Shown one piece after another: positions 1 through 4,241 of a stretch of 7,819 nucleotides of DNA. The stretch spans positions 1 to 7,819 of the forward strand of contig JAICYE010000080.1 of assembly GCA_025934385.1 (NCBI GenBank), in the 5' to 3' direction. Both the position numbers and the translations under genes were made by a program. This stretch comes from Acidimicrobiia bacterium (lineage in GTDB: Bacteria > Actinomycetota > Acidimicrobiia > IMCC26256 > BP-133). The notes beneath the pieces were generated by a model. That model made no database searches. It had not been told where the DNA came from and saw only the letters and a program-made list of their open reading frames with translations. Position 1 is the stretch's first letter, and each line of letters begins with the position of its first letter.

Positions 1-945
1 ACGGCGGCGGCCTGCGGCGGCCCGGCCGGTTCCGGTGCAGGTGCCGGCGCGGTGAAGCAGTTCGGTTTGCGGACGAAGAACAGCGAGCCGGTGCGGATCA
101 CCTCCGGGCCGGACGGGCGGATGTGGTTCACCGAGTTCACCTCGGGGCGGATCGCCACGGTGACGGGCACGGGGGCGATCCAGGAGTGGCCCGTCCCGAC
201 ACCCAAGGCCGGGCCCTACGACATCGTGACCGGGCCCGACGGGAACCTGTGGTTCACCGAGTTCGCCGGGAACAAGATCGGGCGGGTGACGACCAGCGGC
301 GCCTTCAAGGAGTACGCCCTGCCCAACGCCCGCACCGGCCCCTACGGGATCACCGTCGGTCCCGACGGCAACCTGTGGTTCGCCGAGCAGCGGGCCAACA
401 AGATCGGCCGGCTCAACCCTGACGGCCACCTCACCGAGTTCACCATCCCGTTCAGCGCCCCGCCGGCGCCGCAGCCCTACGGCGTGGTCACCGGCCCCGA
501 CGGGAACATCTGGTTCACCGAGCAGGGGCAGGCCAAGATCGGCCGGATGACGCCGACCGGCTCGCTCACCGAGTTCCGCCTGCCGTCGCCGGGCAGCGCT
601 CCCGAGGGCATCGCCGCCGGCCCCGACGGCAACCTGTGGTTCACGGAGCACGGCACGACCGACATCGGGCGCATCACCACCGCCGGGGTGATCCAGCAGT
701 TCCCCGTCGGCAAGGACGGCTCGCCCAAGAACATCGTGGCCGCCGACGGGAACCTGTGGTTCACCGACCTCGGGACGAACAAGCTCGGGCGGATCACGTT
801 GACCGGCCAGGTGACCGAGCGCAGCGTGGGCGGCGGGTACCGGCAGCTCGAGGGGCTGGCGGCGGGCAGCGACGGAAGCGTCTGGCTGGCCGAGACCCAC
901 GCCAACACCGTCGCCCGGGTCCTGGCCACGACCTTCGCCGGGTGA
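1..945 (+). CDS. Vgb-like seven-bladed beta-propeller protein, probable lipoprotein (5' end missing)
   Basis: The frame is open through the left edge and ends at TGA 943-945, giving 314 visible residues. Seven repeats of about 42 residues each carry a version of GPDGNLWFTE followed by NKIGR, which is the blade signature of the virginiamycin B lyase / streptogramin lyase propeller family. Codons 2-7 read AAACGG and are followed by a Ser/Gly/Ala-rich stretch. This looks like a weak lipobox with a flexible linker, so the protein is probably exported and lipid-anchored, with its signal peptide off the window. GTG 52 is a possible start but has no Shine-Dalgarno and would discard this segment, so I reject it. 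In staphylococcal Vgb, as I recall it, the catalytic His and Glu lie in the motifs RPHAIT and EPHGI. Here the equivalent blade starts read SPKNIV and QLEGLA, so lyase activity is unlikely. A binding or scaffold propeller outside the membrane is the better guess. Family call sure, function unknown. Confidence 0.85.
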   Translation, partial: TAAACGGPAGSGAGAGAVKQFGLRTKNSEPVRITSGPDGRMWFTEFTSGRIATVTGTGAIQEWPVPTPKAGPYDIVTGPDGNLWFTEFAGNKIGRVTTSGAFKEYALPNARTGPYGITVGPDGNLWFAEQRANKIGRLNPDGHLTEFTIPFSAPPAPQPYGVVTGPDGNIWFTEQGQAKIGRMTPTGSLTEFRLPSPGSAPEGIAAGPDGNLWFTEHGTTDIGRITTAGVIQQFPVGKDGSPKNIVAADGNLWFTDLGTNKLGRITLTGQVTERSVGGGYRQLEGLAAGSDGSVWLAETHANTVARVLATTFAG

Positions 946-958
946 TCGAGGGGGGAGC

Positions 959-973
959 GGACGGTCGCCGTCC
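959..973 (+). terminator. Possible hairpin terminator after the propeller gene
   Basis: A perfect inverted repeat, ggacgg / ccgtcc with a 3-base loop, starts 13 bases after the TGA at 943-945. No T-tract follows, so at best this is the U-less hairpin type proposed for high-GC actinobacteria. A chance palindrome is quite possible at this base composition. Confidence 0.25.
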
Positions 974-1029
974 CCACCCGGTCGTGTATCGGGACGATGG
1001 GGACGGAGGCGTCCATTCCGATCGGTGCA

Positions 1030-1035
1030 TAGGGT
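1030..1035 (+). promoter_or_regulatory. Candidate -10 element (TAGGGT) upstream of the 1056 gene
   Basis: The hexamer TAGGGT fits the actinobacterial TANNNT -10 pattern and would place the transcription start near 1042. It is preceded by ATCGGT with a 3-base spacer, the same arrangement as at the convergent paralog (ATCGGT-N3-TACCCT). No convincing -35 is visible. Copies of cgatcgg at 1019-1025 and 1046-1052 flank the hexamer. Confidence 0.28.
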
Positions 1036-1055
1036 CCGAAGGGCGCGATCGGGCG

Positions 1056-1427
1056 ATGGTCGACTTGTCCGTTGGGGGCCGAACCCGGATCGTCGCCCCA
1101 ATGGGCTTCAGCTCGTTCGACAGGCGGCTGCTCGAGGAAGGCCTCGCCTACTTCGAGCAGCCGCCGCTCGCCTCGCTGCTGGAGTGGCTGGGGACGAGCC
1201 GGATGGAGCGCGCCGACGTCCTCGTCACGATGCTCCGGAACGCCTCGGCCGAAGAATACGAGGAGGCGCTGGCCCTCTTCGACCGGGCCGTGAGCCGGGC
1301 GGAGCGGGAGCGCGAGCGGCTCGACCGCGATGACCGTGACCGGCACGACCGTGACCGGCACGACCATGACCGCCACGACCGTGACCGGGACGGGCGGGGT
1401 CGGCGGAGGCGACGCCGTCCGGCCTGA
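1056..1427 (+). CDS. Small charged protein of unrecognised family, paralog of the convergent 1475-1897 gene
   Basis: This encodes 123 residues from ATG 1056, or 108 from ATG 1101, both in frame. ATG 1056 is preferred because a weak gaaggg lies 12 bases upstream, while nothing precedes 1101. I do not recognise the family. Residues about 25-85 look helical and contain LLEWLG and VTMLRNAS. An ungapped alignment of residues 38-85 with residues 44-91 of the opposite-strand gene gives 17 identities in 48. The shared core is LExLG-xxR-x-E-xx-D then MLRN-x-S, with a conserved E and F after it. Residues 89-113 are an Asp/Arg/His run built from a 15-bp tandem repeat, followed by six Arg and RPA. The tail could bind nucleic acid or metal, but that is inference. 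There is no signal peptide or membrane segment. The TGA lies in the 32-bp repeat shared with the neighbour. The strand choice is supported by the paralogy, since the antisense frame here reads as low-complexity. Confidence 0.65.
   Translation: MVDLSVGGRTRIVAPMGFSSFDRRLLEEGLAYFEQPPLASLLEWLGTSRMERADVLVTMLRNASAEEYEEALALFDRAVSRAERERERLDRDDRDRHDRDRHDHDRHDRDRDGRGRRRRRRPA
1335..1394 (+). repeat. 15-bp tandem repeat encoding Arg-Asp-Arg-His-Asp units
   Basis: There are four head-to-tail units of 15 bp, starting at 1335, 1350, 1365 and 1380, with unit cgtgaccggcacgac. The first two are identical, the third differs at two bases and the fourth is degenerate at its end. A weak fifth copy (10 of 15 bases) precedes them at 1320-1334. 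The repeat is in frame and encodes RDRHD, RDRHD, HDRHD, RDRDG, so the copy number can change by slippage without breaking the gene. Confidence 0.85.
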
Positions 1428-1501
1428 GCGCCGGGCGGGTTGTTACGGTGCCGGCCTGAGCGAGCGGCGGGTCGTTACGGTGCCGGCCTGAGCGAGCGGC
1501 G
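1419..1501. repeat. 32-bp tandem repeat (about 2.6 copies) between the convergent paralogs
   Basis: The copies run 1419-1450, 1451-1482 and a partial 1483-1501. Copies 1 and 2 differ at four positions, and the partial copy matches copy 2 exactly over 19 bases. The stop codon of the plus-strand gene (TGA 1425-1427) lies in copy 1. The stop of the minus-strand gene (TAA, complement of 1475-1477) lies in copy 2. Copy 1 also holds an equivalent minus-strand TAA at 1443-1445, and the minus strand reads RRSLRPAP-stop in both copies. This is therefore a duplication of the 3' coding end of the minus-strand gene. There is no spacer or palindrome pattern of the kind expected for CRISPR or transposon ends. 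Confidence 0.9.
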
Positions 1502-1897
1502 CTCCCGGCGCCACTCGGCCGCGGTCTGTCCCCGCCGGCGGCGGGGCCGCTCGTCGTCGGAATGGCGTTGGCCCGGCGCCGGCTCGCCGCCGCCGCTTTC
1601 TCGCCCGCCGGTCCGGGCCGCCTGCTCCTCGGCCAGCTTGGCCATGGCCAGCCCGAAGACCGTCCCCATCTCGGCGATGTCGTCTTCGGAGCTGTTCCGC
1701 AGCATGGCGGCCATCTTGTCGACCTGCTCCTGGCGGGTCCGCCCGAGCGACTCCAGCATCCCGGCGGCGCTGGGGTAGGCGAGGTTCTCGAACCCTCGCC
1801 GGATGTCGCCGAGGTCGAGCCGGCTCAGCTGCCGTATTCCCTCGGACAGCACCGACCATGGATCCGGCCGTCGTTCCCGGCCCTGCTGCGCAGCCAT
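1475..1897 (-). CDS. Small charged protein of unrecognised family, paralog of the convergent 1056-1427 gene
   Basis: This encodes 140 residues from the ATG at 1897. An upstream in-frame GTG at 1933 would add 12 Arg-rich residues. The ATG is preferred because TACCCT stands exactly 6 bases before it, which fits a leaderless transcript, and neither start has a Shine-Dalgarno. Residues 14-95 are predicted by eye to be helical and contain MLESLG at 47-52 and MLRNSS at 65-70, the core shared with the other small gene. Residues 96-140 are Gly/Pro then Arg-rich and probably disordered, ending RRSLRPAP. No signal peptide or membrane segment is seen. The two genes point at each other and their stops are about 50 bp apart, so the pair probably arose by an inverted duplication. 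Function is unknown. A basic tail after a helical domain would suit a nucleic-acid- or polyanion-associated protein, but nothing in the sequence proves it. Confidence 0.7.
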   Translation of the reverse strand: MAAQQGRERRPDPWSVLSEGIRQLSRLDLGDIRRGFENLAYPSAAGMLESLGRTRQEQVDKMAAMLRNSSEDDIAEMGTVFGLAMAKLAEEQAARTGGRESGGGEPAPGQRHSDDERPRRRRGQTAAEWRRERRSLRPAP

Positions 1898-1903
1898 TTT
1901 TCG

Positions 1904-1909
1904 AGGGTA
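1904..1909 (-). promoter_or_regulatory. Candidate -10 element (TACCCT) for a leaderless start at 1897
   Basis: On the minus strand TACCCT is followed by cgaaaa and then ATG, which places the expected transcription start on the A of the start codon. A hexamer tggtca, matching 4 of 6 bases of TTGACA, lies 17 bases further upstream. ATCGGT stands 3 bases before the -10, as at the paralogous gene. Confidence 0.4.
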
Positions 1910-1911
1910 CG

Positions 1912-1951
1912 GACCGATTCGCCGCCTGACCACCCCGACTCGACCGATTCG
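1912..1951 (-). repeat. Direct repeat in the promoter region, possible operator pair
   Basis: The 10-mer gaccgattcg occurs exactly at 1912-1921 and 1942-1951. The 30-bp spacing is about three helical turns, so both copies face the same side of the DNA. The proximal copy lies directly upstream of the candidate -10 at 1904-1909. The position suits a regulator binding site, but no regulator is seen in the window. Confidence 0.4.
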
Positions 1952-2014
1952 TCCGCTTGGGGAGAAACGAGCCGATGGGGAGTGCGTACCCGAGATTGCG
2001 GTCAGGTTCCGTAG

Positions 2015-2188
2015 CGGCGGGTCGTTTCCGCACTCCGGCCCGCCCGGAGCGCCACGGCGGCGTACGCCGGCTCGTTCGAGCTGCGCGTCGCCGATGCCGC
2101 CAGCGGGGTGTCCAACGGGTTCGAGATCGGGAACGGCCCGGCACCGTCCTGGTGGGACCAGCTCGACGACATCGATCCCGCCTCCTGA
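2015..2188 (+). pseudogene. C-terminal coding remnant of an unidentified gene
   Basis: After a TAG at 2012-2014 this frame stays open to the TGA at 2186-2188. It has no ATG and no credible start. The last 43 codons look truly coding: codon third positions are strongly G/C and the peptide is balanced, with segments such as YAGSFELRVADAASG and PSWWDQLDDIDPAS. The other two plus-strand frames give Arg/Pro-rich shadow peptides. I do not recognise the family. The fragment probably lost its 5' part. A short real gene starting at an in-frame GTG is less likely, because no ribosome binding site is visible. Confidence 0.4.
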
Positions 2189-2200
2189 TCGGGCGCCGGC

Positions 2201-2338
2201 TCAGCGACCGAGGAGCCCCCTGACGTAGGCGGCCTGGCCGGCGTGTTGCAGATCGTCGACCGCCACGCTGACCAGGCGGACGCCGAGGGTGACGGGCGGG
2301 TCCCAGGACTTGTCGACGATCCGGTCGAGATCGCCGGG
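2201..2338 (-). pseudogene. DinB / DUF664 family protein, C-terminal fragment
   Basis: The minus-strand reading starts PGDLDRIVDKSWDPPVTLG, continues through VRLVSVAVDDLQHAGQ and AAYVRGLL, and ends in GR-stop (TGA, complement of 2201-2203). This is the conserved end of the actinobacterial DinB-like / DUF664 four-helix family (mycothiol-dependent transferase-like proteins, usually about 160-180 residues). Only about 45 residues remain in this frame. Just upstream the coding signal moves to another frame. One extra C in the run of four (complement of 2336-2339) would join the frames as ETPGDLDR, close to the family's usual TPADLDR. The remnant is therefore either frameshifted or truncated. The metal-binding histidines from the N-terminal part of the family are not visible. 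Confidence 0.6.
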
Positions 2339-2445
2339 GTCTCGTAGGGCTCGACGATGGGGTGCGACCGGTCGCGCTGAAGGGGGTATTGACGGCCGTC
2401 GATGTCGTTCGAGCGCAACAGGTCGCGCCGCCTGGTGGCCGAGTA
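2329..2445 (-). pseudogene. Coding-like stretch upstream of the DinB fragment, family not recognised
   Basis: One minus-strand frame reads RRRDLLRSNDIDGRQYPLQ followed by DRSHPIVEPYETPAI. Nearly every codon third position is G or C, which supports coding in this frame. It has no start of its own. It may be the frameshifted upstream part of the DinB gene, joined at the C-run near 2336-2339, or a piece of a different gene. The peptide does not match the DinB N-terminal half as I remember it, so I leave it unnamed. Confidence 0.3.
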
Positions 2446-2477
2446 CGTCCAGTTTCGGCGCTGCTGCGGCCCGGCCG

Positions 2478-2858
2478 ATCGAGGTGATCGGCGTGCAGTC
2501 GGAGGCGGCGCCGGCGGCCTTCCGGTCCTGGCAGGCCAAGGCCCTGGTCGAGGACCGGATGGAGACGACCGCCGAGGGCCTCGCCACCCGCAGCGCATTC
2601 CAGCTTCCGCAGACCATCCTGTGGGACCAGCTCGACGACTTCGTCCTGGTCAGCGAGGACGACCTCGCCCGGGCCACCCTGCTCATGGTGGAGACCACCC
2701 GCAACCTCGTCGAACCGGCCGGCGCCGCCGCCGTCGCCGCCCTGCTCCGCCACCCGGAGCGGTTCGCCGGCCGGCGTGTCGCCGCCATCTGCAGCGGCGG
2801 CAACATCGCCCCGGCGCCGCTGGCCGCCCTCCTGGCCCGTCCGCCGGTCGGGGTCTAA
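2478..2858 (+). pseudogene. Threonine ammonia-lyase (PLP fold type II), C-terminal part only
   Basis: There are 126 codons in frame to TAA 2856-2858. The reading begins IEVIGVQSEAAPAAF and contains TTAEGLA, LVSEDDLARA, NLVEPAGAAAVAALL and ICSGGNI, a close match in order and spacing to the last third of catabolic-type threonine/serine dehydratases (TdcB or short IlvA, normally 320-400 residues). SGGN carries the Ser that contacts the PLP pyridine nitrogen. The N-terminal two thirds, including the Schiff-base lysine and the glycine-rich phosphate loop, are absent. Upstream of about 2470 the sequence turns into minus-strand coding material. No start codon with a ribosome site fits, so it cannot encode an active enzyme. 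The retained part has no internal stop or frameshift, which suggests recent truncation or an assembly join. Confidence 0.8.
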
Positions 2859-2922
2859 CCTCAGCGGCGGTCTCTGATAGAGCGGGTCGGACGCCAGGGG
2901 TGGCCGGGTTGCCCGCCCGCCC

Positions 2923-2932
2923 GGAAAGGGGG
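2923..2932 (+). promoter_or_regulatory. Ribosome binding site that fixes the GTG start at 2937
   Basis: The purine block ggaaaggggg ends 4 bases before GTG 2937. It is the clearest Shine-Dalgarno in the window and decides this start. Confidence 0.7.
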
Positions 2933-2936
2933 AACC

Positions 2937-4199
2937 GTGCCGATCGACTTCACGCTGAGCGAGGAGCAGGAGCAGCTCCGCGGCAACGCCCGGGCCTTCG
3001 CCGAAGGCGTCCTGGCCGGGGTGGCGGAACGGCTCGACGCCATCACCGACCCCGCCGAGGCGTTCTACGCCCAGCGGGACATCTACGTCGAGTTCGCCAA
3101 GGCGGGGTTCACGAAGTCGTTCATCCCGGCGGAGTACGGCGGCCTCGGCTTCGGCATGGTGGCCTTCGCCATCGCCGCCGAGGAGCTGGCCCGGGTCGAC
3201 GTCAACGTACCGACGACGCTGCTGGCCAGCGGGCTCGGCCTCCAGCCCATCATCCAGTTCGGCACGCCGGAGCAGAAGCGGCGGTTCCTCACGCCGTTCG
3301 TCGAGGACGTCGACGGCTCGCTGCTCGCCTCCTTCGCCTTCACCGACGTCGGCGGCGGCGCCAACTACGACGCCGACGACCCCTCGGCCGGGATCCAGAC
3401 GGTCGCCCGGCGCGACGGCGACCGGCTGATCGTCAGCGGCGAGAAGCACTACACCACCAACGGGACGGGCTGGGACGGCAACGGCGCCCACCTGTTCACC
3501 GTCGTGTGCCGGACCGACCTCACCAAGGGGGCGAGCCAGTCGCTGGCGGTGGTGGCGGTGCCCGGCGACGCGCCCGGGGTCGAGGTCGTCGCGGTCTACG
3601 ACAAGCTCGGCCAGCGGGGGGTCGTCACCCCCCGGGTCCACTTCCACGACGTCGAGGTGCCGGCCGACCATCTCATCGGCGCCCCGGGTCAGGGCAAGCA
3701 GATCATCTCCCGGGCCTTCTCCTGGACGGCCGGGATCATCGGCGCCGCCTGCGTGGGGGTCATGCGGGCGGCGTTCGACTACGCCTACGGGTTCTGCCGG
3801 GAGGAGCGGCGCCTCGGCTCGGTCCCCGTCATCGACCACCAGAACGTGGGGTTCATGCTGGCCGACGCCAGGATGAACATCGAGGCCGCCCGCTATCTGA
3901 CCTGGAAGGCGTGCCACTACTTCGACACGACCGATGGCCAGGGCGAGGAGCTGGCGATCATGGCCAAGATCCACTGCTCCGAGCTGTGCGTCCAGACGGT
4001 CTACAACCTGATGCGGGTGGTCGGCGTCGAGAGCTACACGCCCCACACCCCCATGGAGCGGCTCCTGCGGGACGCCGTCGTGTTCCCCCTCTACGACGGC
4101 GGGAACCTCGGGGTGCGGCGCCGGCAGCTGCACGATCTCCTCCGCCGGCCGGGCTACGACCAGATGCTCGCCGCCGAAGGGCGGACGCTGACCACCTGA
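2937..4199 (+). CDS. Acyl-CoA dehydrogenase-family flavoprotein with Asp at the catalytic Glu position
   Basis: This encodes 420 residues from GTG 2937, the usual length for the family. Family order is intact: an N-terminal helical domain (about 1-125, with IPAEYGGLGFG at 63-73), the beta domain (about 126-245, with FAFTDVGGG and SGEKHYTTNG in place of the usual TEPGSGSD and GEK-WITN), and the C-terminal helical domain (about 250-405, with PMERLLRDA at 372-380). Family members oxidise acyl-CoA at C2-C3 with FAD and pass electrons to ETF. The motif that usually reads YEGT reads YDGG here, so the catalytic-base position is Asp387. The alternative base position used by isovaleryl- and long-chain enzymes appears to be Thr264. 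Nitroalkane oxidase, a member of this superfamily, uses Asp at the first position. The substrate may therefore be unusual. The protein is cytoplasmic and stands alone on its strand, 42 bp before the GH31 gene. No ETF or other beta-oxidation gene is in view. Confidence 0.88.
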   Translation: MPIDFTLSEEQEQLRGNARAFAEGVLAGVAERLDAITDPAEAFYAQRDIYVEFAKAGFTKSFIPAEYGGLGFGMVAFAIAAEELARVDVNVPTTLLASGLGLQPIIQFGTPEQKRRFLTPFVEDVDGSLLASFAFTDVGGGANYDADDPSAGIQTVARRDGDRLIVSGEKHYTTNGTGWDGNGAHLFTVVCRTDLTKGASQSLAVVAVPGDAPGVEVVAVYDKLGQRGVVTPRVHFHDVEVPADHLIGAPGQGKQIISRAFSWTAGIIGAACVGVMRAAFDYAYGFCREERRLGSVPVIDHQNVGFMLADARMNIEAARYLTWKACHYFDTTDGQGEELAIMAKIHCSELCVQTVYNLMRVVGVESYTPHTPMERLLRDAVVFPLYDGGNLGVRRRQLHDLLRRPGYDQMLAAEGRTLTT

Positions 4200-4229
4200 G
4201 CTCCGCTCCGGAGCCCTCGTCGCGTTCGC

Positions 4230-4235
4230 GACAAT
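4230..4235 (+). promoter_or_regulatory. Candidate -10 element (GACAAT) for a leaderless GH31 transcript
   Basis: GACAAT matches 4 of 6 bases of TATAAT and is separated by 6 bases (gggccg) from the GTG at 4242. There is no Shine-Dalgarno in front of that GTG. This suggests the GH31 gene has its own leaderless promoter rather than depending on the dehydrogenase gene. No -35 is evident. The 10-base palindrome gctccggagc at 4205-4214 lies upstream. Confidence 0.35.
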
Positions 4236-4241
4236 GGGCCG

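Larger units (their letters stand above)
2152..2639 (+). repeat. 19-bp exact direct repeat in two different gene remnants
   Basis: The sequence gtgggaccagctcgacgac occurs at 2152-2170 and again at 2621-2639, starts 469 bp apart. Both encode a WDQLDD peptide: the first in the unidentified fragment, the second in the threonine ammonia-lyase remnant. The match stops immediately on both sides. Nineteen identical bases are unlikely by chance in a window this size, even at high GC, so the repeat may mark a past recombination or a shared ancestral segment. Confidence 0.75.
1898..2936. other. About 1 kb with no intact gene: promoter region and gene remnants
   Basis: Open frames exist on both strands, but none forms a complete recognisable protein. 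From left to right it holds the upstream region of the 1897 gene with a direct repeat (1904-1951), an unidentified C-terminal coding fragment (2015-2188), a minus-strand DinB/DUF664 C-terminal fragment (2201-2338) adjoining another minus-strand coding-like stretch (2329-2445), a plus-strand threonine ammonia-lyase C-terminal half (2478-2858), and the leader of the acyl-CoA dehydrogenase gene (2859-2936). Nothing resembling a transposase, integrase, tRNA or terminal inverted repeat was seen. Decay, rearrangement or an assembly join are all possible. Confidence 0.7.

Noticed and set aside
52..945. Propeller gene starting at GTG 52
   Set aside because: There is no ribosome binding site, and the frame continues upstream with a lipobox-like segment.
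477..1376. A 299-codon minus-strand open frame
   Set aside because: It is antisense to the propeller repeats and to the RDRHD repeat, and its product is low-complexity with no recognisable domain.
1419..1501. CRISPR-like array
   Set aside because: The repeats are directly adjacent with no spacers, and there are fewer than three full copies.
1056..1897. Toxin-antitoxin module
   Set aside because: The two genes are paralogs and convergent. Classical modules are unrelated genes in one operon, and no toxin motif is visible.
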